A stretch of 43,667 bases of DNA from an uncultured Clostridia bacterium (GCA_947307175.1 CAMZIK010000013.1:1-43667), one strand, 5' to 3'; counted from the first letter of the stretch, positions 33,913-41,526 are shown. Notes: generated by a model not told the origin, from the sequence alone. A program made the numbers and translations.

Positions 33913-34707
33913 ATGGATAAAACGATCGATTTGTCCGTTTCTACACACAACGGAAAAAGAAAAGACAACAATGAGGACAGCTTTTCGATAAACGGCAAGG
34001 CAAAACCGTCTGACAAGGATATAATGAACATCAGCGGTGAAATTGGCGGCAGCGAGCTTTTTCTCGGCGTGTTCGACGGAATGGGCGGCGAGAAAATGGG
34101 CGATGTCGCATCACGCATCGCAGCCGAAAGATCGGCGGAGCTTTTCGCCGAGCTGAAAGATCTCACGCCCGATATGTTTCAGCAGGCAATAGACAAGTAT
34201 GTAAACCAGACCAATGCCGAAATATGCCGCACGCTTAAAAACAGCGGAAATGACCGCGGCGGCACAACTATGGCAGCTGTATTCATAAAGGACGGCATAG
34301 TTTATCCTTTCTCGATCGGAGACAGCAGGATCTATCTGCTGAAAGACGGCGAGCTTGAACAGATAAGCGAGGATCATACCCTCGCTATGTGCAAATACAA
34401 GTCCAACATCTACACCCTTGAAGAAGCAGAAACAAGTCCCGACAGCCATAAGCTGACGCTGTTTCTCGGAGTGGATGTTGACGGCAACGGACTTGACGCT
34501 CAGTTTTATGAGCCGTTCGTCATTCCCGAAGGCGGAAGCCTGCTGATATGCAGCGACGGTCTGTATGATATGTGCAGCAAAAGCGAGATCGTGCAGATGC
34601 TGCAGCAGGACTCGGAGAATACTGCCACAGATCTTGCCGAGACAGCTGTTGATAACGGCGGCATCGACAACGTTACCTGCATAGTTGCAAAATACCTAAA
34701 GTGTTAA
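33913..34707 (+). CDS. PP2C-family Ser/Thr protein phosphatase
   Basis: The 264-residue metal-dependent phosphatase contains the PP2C motifs KDNNEDSF (metal Asp region), GVFDGMGG, DRGGTTMAAVFI, SIGDSRIYLL, LICSDGLYDMC and GIDNVTCIV. It should remove phosphate from proteins modified by the kinase at 28259-31015, as in PrkC/PrpC-type pairs. The ATG follows AAAGGAG 13 bases after the permease. It is the last gene of the operon. Confidence 0.95.
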   Translation: MDKTIDLSVSTHNGKRKDNNEDSFSINGKAKPSDKDIMNISGEIGGSELFLGVFDGMGGEKMGDVASRIAAERSAELFAELKDLTPDMFQQAIDKYVNQTNAEICRTLKNSGNDRGGTTMAAVFIKDGIVYPFSIGDSRIYLLKDGELEQISEDHTLAMCKYKSNIYTLEEAETSPDSHKLTLFLGVDVDGNGLDAQFYEPFVIPEGGSLLICSDGLYDMCSKSEIVQMLQQDSENTATDLAETAVDNGGIDNVTCIVAKYLKC

Positions 34708-35044
34708 TCAAAACCACCAGTTCAGCTTTTGTCAATGGCTAAAATTTCGAGAGCAGTTAAAGCCGGCATGAAGGCCAAGGGACGCACGGAGATACTTTTG
34801 GTTGCAGAAGTGTTAGAATAAATATAATAATTCAATACTTGAGAGCATCTGTCACTAATAGGCAGATGCTTTCTTTTTGAGATATTTATACGGAGGTGAT
34901 GATACATGGGCATATTCATCGGACTATGCTTTTATTATAAAGTTTTGTTCGAAAAATACTATAAAAACAGATTTTGAATTCTGGGTCATAGACCCACCGT
35001 TCAGTATAATAACATAAGCAGATACTAAATCCTATAAAACAGCA
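34708..35044. other. Gap between the two operons of island C
   Basis: A 28-residue frame at 34735-34821 (MAKISRAVKAGMKAKGRTEI...) has no ribosome site and is not recognised; it may be a fragment. A hairpin at about 34842-34877 (GAGAGCATCTG...CAGATGCTTTCTTTTT) looks like the terminator of the kinase operon. Nothing else is seen before the promoter repeat. Confidence 0.45.
34842..34878 (+). terminator. Terminator of the kinase-transporter operon
   Basis: AGCATCTG and CAGATGCT form the stem around GTCACTAATAGG, followed by TTCTTTTT. Confidence 0.65.
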
Positions 35045-35143
35045 GCGAGTAATTTGATATAATCATATATGCAATATGCACATACAACATAGGTGTTATT
35101 TGTGTATTTGATAATAGCTATTATTAACAAAATGTGATATAAT
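35045..35143 (+). promoter_or_regulatory. Duplicated 99-bp promoter region, copy 2 (WYL operon)
   Basis: It is the second copy of 28091-28189 with two TGATATAAT elements (35055-35063 and 35135-35143) and the ATATGCA direct repeat. The next gene starts 143 bases downstream; a further TATAAT-like sequence lies at about 35231-35239. Shared control with the kinase operon is likely. Confidence 0.65.
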
Positions 35144-35285
35144 CTAAACGCAGTATAATATTCTTGGAACCTTGTTGAAAAAATTTTTTACCCCGTTTTG
35201 AGTTTCTCCGCACTTCTCCCTGTTCTGTTATGTATAATGAGCTATGCTCACAGACGATGAGAATGACGGAAAGGAATGGTGCACT

Positions 35286-36026
35286 ATGACTATGATCAAC
35301 AAGGTTCAGCTTTCAAAGGATCTGCCCGAGTTCGGGAAACTGCGCTGCGGTACGCAGGTGTTCGTATTCGATAACGAGCAAAAACTGTCGGTCTACGATG
35401 ACTTCTCGGATTATCCCGACCCGAAAGCAAGGAGATGGCAGATCTATGTTTACAACAGGACAAACGCTGTCAGATACGACCGTATCTGCACGCACAAGGG
35501 TGAGTTCACCGACAGGGAGCAAGCCCTTGCGGAGATCGACCGTTTCAGATACCGTGGCGGTGATCTGGTGTTCTATGTGATACCCACAGAGTTCACATAT
35601 AACAGGAAAAAATATATCTGGGGCGAGAACGAGGTCGAGGAGGGCACGGCGACCTACTCGGAACAGGCTGAGGAAGCCCGCAAAAGACTTCTCGCCATGA
35701 CGGACAGGATACCCAAAGGCGAGACGGATATCAGACACAGAAAAATAAAAAGCGATGTGCTCGAGGCGTTCTGCAGTGACAGCATCGCAATAAAACGCAG
35801 GCTTTTCCCGTTCGCACTTGTTTCAGCAGACTGCGTGCTTTATGTAAGTGCGGATAAGTCTCAATGGAGAAGCGAGAGATTCTTTATCTGTGAAAAATTC
35901 CTGGAAGACCAGGTCATCTGCGACGGCGTCGTCCCTGCATTCGTAAAATATCCGTGGTCGGACGAGGGAGAATACGGTGATATAGCATACAAAAAGATCG
36001 GCGGATCTATCCGCCGTGTCGGGTAA
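35286..36026 (+). CDS. Uncharacterised protein, first gene of the WYL-PHP operon
   Basis: The protein has 246 residues from the ATG at 35286 (protein MTMINKVQLSKDLPEF), chosen because GGAAAGGAA lies at about 10 bases before it; an in-frame ATG at 35244 would add 14 residues. I recognise no domain. It has no membrane helix or signal peptide, and it contains WQIYVYNR and a charged C-terminal half (KRRLFPFALVSADCVLYVSA). Its position before a WYL regulator, with an 17-base gap, suggests a joint role. Confidence 0.7.
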   Translation: MTMINKVQLSKDLPEFGKLRCGTQVFVFDNEQKLSVYDDFSDYPDPKARRWQIYVYNRTNAVRYDRICTHKGEFTDREQALAEIDRFRYRGGDLVFYVIPTEFTYNRKKYIWGENEVEEGTATYSEQAEEARKRLLAMTDRIPKGETDIRHRKIKSDVLEAFCSDSIAIKRRLFPFALVSADCVLYVSADKSQWRSERFFICEKFLEDQVICDGVVPAFVKYPWSDEGEYGDIAYKKIGGSIRRVG

Positions 36027-36043
36027 GGAAGGAGTAGAGTGAT

Positions 36044-37147
36044 ATGGCTGAAAAAAGCATTCACGGCAGGAACGTGTCAGACCCGATGCGGGTGCTGAAG
36101 GTGCTTCAGGTGCTCAAACAGTATTCCAACAGCAACAATAAAATGACTCAGACGATGATCATGGAGAAGATGATGAAGGATAAGGAGATCGACTATAAGT
36201 GCGACCACAAAACGCTCGCAAAGGCGATCCGTGAGCTGATACTTGTTATGAATCCTCCGCCTCAGAGCCTTACGGACGAGAATCGGGACAGGTTCGTTAT
36301 ACGATACAAAGACTGGGATCAAGGGTATATACCCGATCGGCTCACAGGCATCTATTACAAGCCGTATATCGAGGTCAGTGAGGTGCAGGCGATGGCGAAG
36401 GGCATAGGGCTTCTCGATACGCTCTCGCTCGAGCAGAAGAAAAAGCTGATAGGTAAGCTGAAAGATGAATACCCAAAAGTTGATTTTGACGAGGGCGATA
36501 TCTCGGTATTCTCGGTCGACGACTGCGAAAGAACTTCTATAAATTCAGCGGAGATCATCAAAGCGATAAAGGCTTGCAGGCAGATGACTTTCAACTTCGG
36601 CGGATATGACCGGGACGGCAAAATAGTCCTGCGCAAGTCACGAAACGGCAAGCCCCGCCTGTATAGGGTCGTACCCTACTACATTGTCGCCTATCGTGGC
36701 AAAAGATATATGCTGTGCTGTTATATCCACAGCAGCGGGGAATACACAGACAACGTCAGCATATACCGTGTCGATCTTATGCAAAATATCACTGTTACAG
36801 ACAAGCAAGGCAAAATGATAAACGAGATACGAGGATTCATAAGAAGCAACGCTAACGAATTTATGCTTCGCCACCCCGATATGACCTACGGTGACCCTAT
36901 AACGGTAACGCTGAAAGTCAAGGCAGAATATTACACTCTGATACACGATGTGTTCGGCATGAGCTACGAATTCGTGCGAAAAATCGACGATACATACGAC
37001 GAGATAAAGGTCACGACCAGCGAGAAAGGTATCATTGACCTTGCGATGGCATATCCCGACAGGATAGAGATAGTCCGCCCGACCATGCTGAAAGCTAAGC
37101 TGGTCGAAAGAGCGAGAGAATTAACAGAAAGGTATGATGAAAAATGA
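36044..37147 (+). CDS. WYL-domain transcriptional regulator
   Basis: The 367-residue protein has an N-terminal winged-helix-like segment (about residues 10-75: MRVLKVLQVLKQYSNSNNKM, then CDHKTLAKAIREL) and a WYL domain (about 175-260: RLYRVVPYYIVAYRGKRYML, then NVSIYRVDLMQNITV), followed by a C-terminal extension seen in WCX-type regulators (ITVTLKVKAEYYTLIHDVF). WYL proteins bind ligands or nucleic acids and commonly control defence or DNA-damage genes. It starts behind AAGGAAGGAG and overlaps the next gene by four bases (ATGA). It is the obvious candidate to act at the duplicated promoter. Confidence 0.9.
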   Translation: MAEKSIHGRNVSDPMRVLKVLQVLKQYSNSNNKMTQTMIMEKMMKDKEIDYKCDHKTLAKAIRELILVMNPPPQSLTDENRDRFVIRYKDWDQGYIPDRLTGIYYKPYIEVSEVQAMAKGIGLLDTLSLEQKKKLIGKLKDEYPKVDFDEGDISVFSVDDCERTSINSAEIIKAIKACRQMTFNFGGYDRDGKIVLRKSRNGKPRLYRVVPYYIVAYRGKRYMLCCYIHSSGEYTDNVSIYRVDLMQNITVTDKQGKMINEIRGFIRSNANEFMLRHPDMTYGDPITVTLKVKAEYYTLIHDVFGMSYEFVRKIDDTYDEIKVTTSEKGIIDLAMAYPDRIEIVRPTMLKAKLVERARELTERYDEK

Positions 37148-37716
37148 CCGAGTTTGAGTATAATATTTTCAGATATATAGCAGAACACTCTGTATCCAAT
37201 GCAGTTGAAAAAGAAAAGATAGAAAGTGAGGAGGCAAAGAGAATAAATAATCCAAGCTCCCAGTATTGCGGTATTATATATTATTACAAAGTAATCTTCA
37301 AAAATCCGGTAAAGATCAAGAATGTAAAGATCAAGAATGGCAAGGATGTCAAGGTTATCAAGGGCTTTCATATAATGCCCTACAGGATAAACCGCAATGA
37401 TATGATTAATGCCAAGCCGAAAGGCGAATGCGGTAAATTCAAGGAAGTTATAAAAACTGAACCGGCATTTGTCGACTATGATTCAGACTCGGGAAATTTC
37501 CACAAAGTACCCGACGGAGAATTTCAGGTAGTTCTGCTGGATACCAACGCAAAACCTGACGGTCCTGGAGAGATCAAGAATGATGATAAAAGAGATAAAA
37601 ACTATAATATGTATTTCCCTCGTCCCGACTCCAAGAAGGTTCATAAAGGCAACGACCTTGAACAGTTTATCAAAGAAGCAATGGAGTATCTAAAAGAGAA
37701 TGAAAAAAAGGAATGA
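37144..37716 (+). CDS. Uncharacterised protein, AT-rich
   Basis: The 190-residue protein is coupled to the WYL gene by an ATGA overlap. It is rich in Lys, Asn and Asp with a short internal repeat (VKIKNVKIKNGKDVKV) and no recognised domain, signal peptide or membrane segment. Its codons are clearly more A-rich than the neighbours (many AAA, ATA, AAT), suggesting a different origin within the island. A central segment with tyrosines (CGIIYYYKVIF) may form a beta-structure. Confidence 0.7.
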   Translation: MTEFEYNIFRYIAEHSVSNAVEKEKIESEEAKRINNPSSQYCGIIYYYKVIFKNPVKIKNVKIKNGKDVKVIKGFHIMPYRINRNDMINAKPKGECGKFKEVIKTEPAFVDYDSDSGNFHKVPDGEFQVVLLDTNAKPDGPGEIKNDDKRDKNYNMYFPRPDSKKVHKGNDLEQFIKEAMEYLKENEKKE

Positions 37717-37718
37717 CA

Positions 37719-37994
37719 ATGCTTGTCGAGATATTTTATAAGCTGGAGCTTTACTCCCGTGTCAAGATAGACTTCGCAAGCAAGACACTCGAGGTCATCG
37801 AGGAACCGAACAGAGAGATCCGCTTTGTGGACAGCATATTTGAATACTCCGACGGTTTCAGATTTGATTTCAAGACCGTCAGCACATTCCTTAAAAACCG
37901 AAATATAGACGAAAATACCCCCGAAGGAGTTTATTGGAACGTTGACAGCGGTATCAAGATAGTTGTGATACGCTCCGAAAGGCTCGGGGAATGA
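37719..37994 (+). CDS. Small uncharacterised protein (91 residues)
   Basis: The ATG at 37719 (protein MLVEIFYKLEL) is preferred since AAAGGA lies six bases before it; the in-frame ATG at 37713 would be only a base from that site. It looks like a small beta-rich protein (SRVKIDFASKTLEVIEE, then GIKIVVIRSERLGE). I do not recognise a family. It follows the preceding gene directly and lies 12 bases before the PHP gene. Confidence 0.65.
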   Translation: MLVEIFYKLELYSRVKIDFASKTLEVIEEPNREIRFVDSIFEYSDGFRFDFKTVSTFLKNRNIDENTPEGVYWNVDSGIKIVVIRSERLGE

Positions 37995-38006
37995 AAGAGA
38001 GGAAAA

Positions 38007-38873
38007 ATGATAAGATACGACCTTCATACGCATTCGACTTCATCTGACGGAGACCTTTCGCCAAGCGAGCTTGTTTCGGCAGCGGCAGAGCAGAATGTTG
38101 AAGTTATCGCACTCACCGACCACGACACTGTCTCGGGCTGCCGTGAAGCCGCCGAAGCAGCAAAAAAGCGTGGGATAAGATTTGTCCCCGGTATAGAGAT
38201 ATCATGCAGCGAGCTTGACAAGCTGCATATCCTCGGGCTGGGGGTCGACTATTCAAATGCAGAGCTTATCGGCGAAATGTCAAAATGCGCCGATTCACGT
38301 CGTCAGAGAACATATCGTATATGCGAAGCGCTTGCCGAAATGGGCGCAAATGTCGATGCCGAAAAGATAAAATCCTCGGTTCGTGGGAACGTCGGCAAGC
38401 CCCATATCGCAAGGGAGCTCATAAATAACGGTTATGCCGAAAGCGTGCGTGACGCATTCGCAAAATACCTCACCGCCCCCCGCATAGAGGACATCAAAAA
38501 GTACGAGCTCGGTTATGCCGAAGCTGTAGCGCTTATCCACAAAGCAGGCGGTCTTGCGGTGCTCGCTCACCCGTATCAGATGAAGCTGACGGACGCCGGG
38601 CTTGACAGCTTTGCGGGGAAACTCAAAGAATGCGGTCTTGACGGTATCGAGTGCTGGTACAGTGCCTTCACGCCCGAAATGACAAAACAGTATCTTGCAC
38701 TTGCCGATAAGTACGACCTGCTGGTATCGTTGGGCTCGGACTATCACGGCGTCACGGTCAAGCCCGATATACACCTCGCAGAGGGTATCAGCGGTTCGAT
38801 AATAAAGCAGCGTGAGCTTTTCCCGTTCGAGTGCGCAAGGTGTATCCTGAACAGCTTGGAAATCCGCAAATAA
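38007..38873 (+). CDS. PHP-domain phosphoesterase
   Basis: The 288-residue protein belongs to the PHP metal-dependent hydrolases. The four metal-site motifs are visible: LHTHSTSSDG (residues 6-15), ALTDHDTVSG, FVPGIEISC and LGSDYHG, with LAHPYQM in between. The size and the order match the YciV/TrpH-type subgroup, whose characterised members hydrolyse 3',5'-nucleoside bisphosphates or act as 5'-3' exonucleases on short RNA. The ATG follows AGAGAGGAA. It is the last gene of the operon. Whether it is housekeeping or part of a system with the WYL regulator is unclear. Confidence 0.9.
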   Translation: MIRYDLHTHSTSSDGDLSPSELVSAAAEQNVEVIALTDHDTVSGCREAAEAAKKRGIRFVPGIEISCSELDKLHILGLGVDYSNAELIGEMSKCADSRRQRTYRICEALAEMGANVDAEKIKSSVRGNVGKPHIARELINNGYAESVRDAFAKYLTAPRIEDIKKYELGYAEAVALIHKAGGLAVLAHPYQMKLTDAGLDSFAGKLKECGLDGIECWYSAFTPEMTKQYLALADKYDLLVSLGSDYHGVTVKPDIHLAEGISGSIIKQRELFPFECARCILNSLEIRK

Positions 38874-38881
38874 AAGCTCAA

Positions 38882-38918
38882 AAAGCAGGCTTGCTCCACC
38901 TCGGAACGAGCCTGCTTT
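38882..38918. terminator. Terminator of the WYL-PHP operon
   Basis: AAAGCAGGCT at 38882-38891 pairs with AGCCTGCTTT at 38909-38918, loop 17 bases; the downstream T-run is short. Confidence 0.6.
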
Positions 38919-39287
38919 AGGCATATTCTCCATTTTAATGTATTGTTCATCATTAGTTCTATGTATATATATGTATATTCTATAATTTTTTATATCTGAA
39001 ATATCCCGATCAAGTCGTGTATTGCTCCACTTCAGCAGGCGGCGGAAGCAATACATATCAAAATAGGGAGTAAAAAAATTATAGGAGGAACATCACATGA
39101 ACAAAAAGCTTATCGCAAAGTTCATCAGACTATTATTGAGCCGACTGTTTCATAACATTATAAACATCTTGCAAATCAGCCTCCCATGTGCTATAATATA
39201 CTAAAAGCAAAAAAACTGGCTTCGCAATTCAAGCGGAGTCAGTTTTGTTTTTGAATCGGATTCACTGATGATTGTAAAAAAAGATAT
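38919..39287. other. Gap with a short leaderless remnant
   Basis: A 35-residue frame at 39097-39204 (MNKKLIAKFIRLLLSRLFHN...) has an excellent site, ATAGGAGGAACATCAC, before its ATG, but ends early; it is probably the start of a lost gene. A hairpin at about 39211-39241 (ACTGGCTTCGC/GCGGAGTCAGT followed by TTTGTTTTT) looks like a terminator. Nothing else is recognised. Confidence 0.45.
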
Positions 39288-39398
39288 ATGGTTGTGAACA
39301 AGATTGTGGTTCATCAGAATGAAGATAAGACGCTGGATATAAAGTTCGAGATGAACGGAAAGCTCGGAGACAACAAAGAGGTTGAAATATCAGAGTGA
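39288..39398 (+). pseudogene. Serine recombinase 3' end (copy 3)
   Basis: The frame reads NKIVVHQNEDKTLDIKFEMNG and stops at 39396-39398. It is the same recombinase tail as at 14200-14270 and 40950-41040. No upstream recombinase sequence precedes it, so only the last 35 codons remain. Confidence 0.7.
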
Positions 39399-39406
39399 AA
39401 ACGAAA

Positions 39407-39433
39407 ACAGGCGTGAAAATAACGCCTGTTTTT
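39407..39433 (+). terminator. Terminator after recombinase relic 3
   Basis: ACAGGCGT at 39407-39414 pairs with ACGCCTGT at 39422-39429, then TTTTT. Confidence 0.75.
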
Positions 39434-39442
39434 GTGCTTTCA

Positions 39443-39486
39443 GAAGATATGAAACTACCTTGTGTGCTGGCAACGACACAAGGTAG
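39443..39486. repeat. Element-end motif plus 11-bp inverted repeat (copy 3)
   Basis: GAAGATATGAAAC at 39443-39455 is followed immediately by the inverted repeat CTACCTTGTGT (39455-39465) and its complement (39476-39486). The stem has the same length as in copies 1 and 2 but a different sequence. Right after it comes GATAGCGACACGATAGTGA, similar to the sequence right of attachment sites 2 and 3. Confidence 0.6.
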
Positions 39487-39542
39487 GATAGCGACACGAT
39501 AGTGACAACAGCGTAGATACGCCGTTTCAGGCGCTGGTTTTG

Positions 39543-39561
39543 GCAGACGCGCTACCATAGG
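39543..39561. repeat. Short perfect hairpin near the tRNA
   Basis: GCGCTACC and GGTAGCGC enclose a three-base loop. The preceding bases (GGCAGAC) resemble the D-arm region of tRNA-Leu, so this may be a scrap of a tRNA or an arm-binding site of the element. Confidence 0.3.
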
Positions 39562-39612
39562 TAGCGCTCCGACAATCTGCTGTGACAGTGACACCGGTCA
39601 CTGGGCAAAAAG

Positions 39613-39636
39613 AAAAGCTCATAAATACGAGCTTTT
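39613..39636 (-). terminator. Terminator of tRNA-Leu
   Basis: On the minus strand AAAAGCTC and its partner (39613-39620 with 39629-39636) enclose an eight-base loop directly after the CCA end of the tRNA. Confidence 0.75.
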
Positions 39637-39638
39637 CG

Positions 39639-39725
39639 TGGTGCAGATGGTGGGACTTGAACCCACACGTCCTTGCGAACACTAGCACCTGAAGCTAGCG
39701 CGTCTGCCAATTCCGCCACACCTGC
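39639..39725 (-). tRNA. tRNA-Leu (anticodon CAG)
   Basis: The 87-base gene folds into a class II tRNA: acceptor GCAGGTG pairs with CATCTGC (one G-U), the D-arm contains GGCGGAATTGGCAGACGC, the anticodon arm is CTAGC-TTCAGGT-GCTAG with CAG in the loop, a variable arm follows (GTGTTCGCAAGGAC) and the T-arm loop is GGTTCAAGTCC. The CCA end is encoded, unlike in the three displaced copies. It decodes CUG. It is the current integration target: the 3' half, starting at the anticodon, is the repeated attachment core. Its 5' side adjoins a recombinase relic, so its promoter must lie within about 60 bases or be borrowed. Confidence 0.95.
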
Positions 39726-39774
39726 AAATATAAAAATATGAAACTTGACTTGCTTGAGGTCGATTTTGAGGTGA

Positions 39775-41296
39775 TAAATTCACTGTCGTAGCGCTGCCCG
39801 AAGGCGTTGACAGTGCCAACGAGAATGACGATCTTATCATCGGCTTCAAGCAGATAGTCAACGACCTCAACTGCAAGGATATCAGCCGCAAGGTCACGGC
39901 GGGAGTGCGTCAGAAGCAGAAGGACAAGGGGCTGATAGAGACTCTGCCTATGGGCTATTACAAGGACCGGAATACCAATAAGGTCTGCATCGACGAAGAA
40001 GCCGCAGACATCATCCGGGAGATATTCAGCCTCTACATTCAGGGCTACGGGATGACGGTGATAGCAAAACAGCTCAACGCCCGGGGCATCAGGTCGCCGG
40101 AGTTCTATATGCGCCGCCGCATTGCAGACTGGAAACCGAACATCAGCAAGCGGTACCTTTGGGTGCAGACGGCTGTGAAACGAATTCTGACAAACGAGCT
40201 GTATATCGGGGTAATGGTCAATCACAAAACGGTCTCCAACAAGATACGCAAGACCAAGAGCGCGGTCCCTGCCGAAGAACGGTTCAGGCATCCTGATTTC
40301 TGCGATCCTATCATTGAGGAAAGCGTCTGGAAGCAGGCTCAGTATCTTCTGAAAGAAAGGTCGGAAAACAATGCAAGAGCATCGAGCAGCAGGAGGATAC
40401 ACCGCTACTGCGGGATAATCAAATGCGCCGAATGCGGTGCAAGCCTTATCGCTCAGAAACGGCGGTGGAACGGCAAAGAGTACGTCGAATACACCTGCAA
40501 CAGCAGCCACCGCTACGGCAAAGCCTACTGCACACCTCATCGGGTGAGGGAAAGCCAGCTCGACGAGCTTGTGCTGTTCGAGATACAGGGGCTCCGCGAT
40601 CACATTATTGCCGAGGCGGACAAGTACGACAATATCGTCAGAGAGTGGAACAGGAAAAAGCCGCTGTACGATCAGCAGATAATCCAGCACGAAACGAAGA
40701 TCTACGGGCTGAACCGAGAGATCGAGGGACTTGTCATTGACAGAATGAATGACCGTGACCGCAGCGATCTATACACCAGAATGATAGAGGAAAGAGAGCG
40801 GCAGATCACGGAGCTTAAAAAGAAGATCGCTGAATGCAAGGTGTTCGACCGCATCAGCAGGGAGAAGCACAAGAGTCTGAAAAGACCTCGGAGGTCATTG
40901 AGGAGATAATATCAGAAGGGCAGATCACCGATCCTCAGCTAAGGATGCTTGTAAAAAAGGTGACGGTGCATCAGAACGAAGACAGCACCCTTGACATCAG
41001 GTTCGAGATGAACGGGAACTGGAACGGTTCTTACGCTGTTATGATATCAGGCGGCAAGCCCTGCGAGCCGCTGTGGAACGAGAACCTGCCGCCGGAATTC
41101 TATGAAGCCCTGCTGAAGGAGGATCTGGAGAGGGAGAGAGAGGACGCTGTTTTCATGCGAAGCGCACCCTCCGGAGCATGATGAAGAGTATCTGGATATG
41201 CTCGCAGCCGAAGCGGAAGAGGAATTGAAGTCGGAAGGCAGGCTGGAGGAGCTGGAGAGGAAGTATTGTCTGAGGGAGGTTGACTCGCAGAAATGA
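39775..41296 (+). pseudogene. Large serine recombinase, N-terminally truncated with two frameshifts
   Basis: Readable homology begins near 39775 (DKFTVVALPEGVDSAN, then GFKQIVNDLNCKDISRKV) and continues through a recombinase domain (GYYKDRNTNKVCIDEEAADI), a zinc ribbon (IIKCAECGASLI ... YTCNSSHRYGKAYC, four Cys) and a long coiled coil (about 40605-40850). The catalytic Ser of the missing N-terminal domain is absent. Near 40880 the frame shifts; the next frame carries the tail VKKVTVHQNEDSTLDIRFEM, and near 41170 a second shift leads to EEYLDMLAAEAEEELKSEGR and a stop at 41294-41296. This is the most complete member of the family whose tails occur at 2.1, 14.2 and 39.3 kb. It starts 50 bases from the tRNA 5' end. 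Confidence 0.85.
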
Positions 41297-41312
41297 TATG
41301 ATATATGACAAG

Positions 41313-41337
41313 AGCCGCAGGGACGAACCCTGCGGTT
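41313..41337 (+). terminator. Terminator after the recombinase pseudogene
   Basis: AGCCGCAGGG at 41313-41322 pairs with CCCTGCGGTT at 41328-41337, then TTGGTTTA. Confidence 0.7.
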
Positions 41338-41351
41338 TGGTTTACTTATGA

Positions 41352-41381
41352 AAATATTAAACTCGGCAGATACATCGGTGC
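41352..41381 (+). repeat. 30-bp direct repeat, left copy
   Basis: AAATATTAAACTCGGCAGAT opens a 30-base segment that recurs at 43619-43648 with two mismatches. In both places it follows a recombinase relic and a terminator hairpin. It also lies in a short frame, MKILNSADTSV (41348-41470), and its partner reads EILNSADASV, so it may be the conserved start of a gene used as a second integration site. Confidence 0.55.
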
Positions 41382-41526
41382 ACAAGGGTGATGTAACGTT
41401 GATGACATACCGCAAAGGGCAAAAGTGCGTTGTCGCAATAATGATCAGTTCTTATTTAATACTGCTTTAAACTCCATAGACCTACAAGTTTTTCTTCCGT
41501 CATAGTGGCATTATAGTGCTTTGAAC

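Noticed and set aside
39695..40690. Minus-strand open frame (331 codons)
   Set aside because: Antisense to the recombinase pseudogene and running into the tRNA; composition is typical of a shadow frame.
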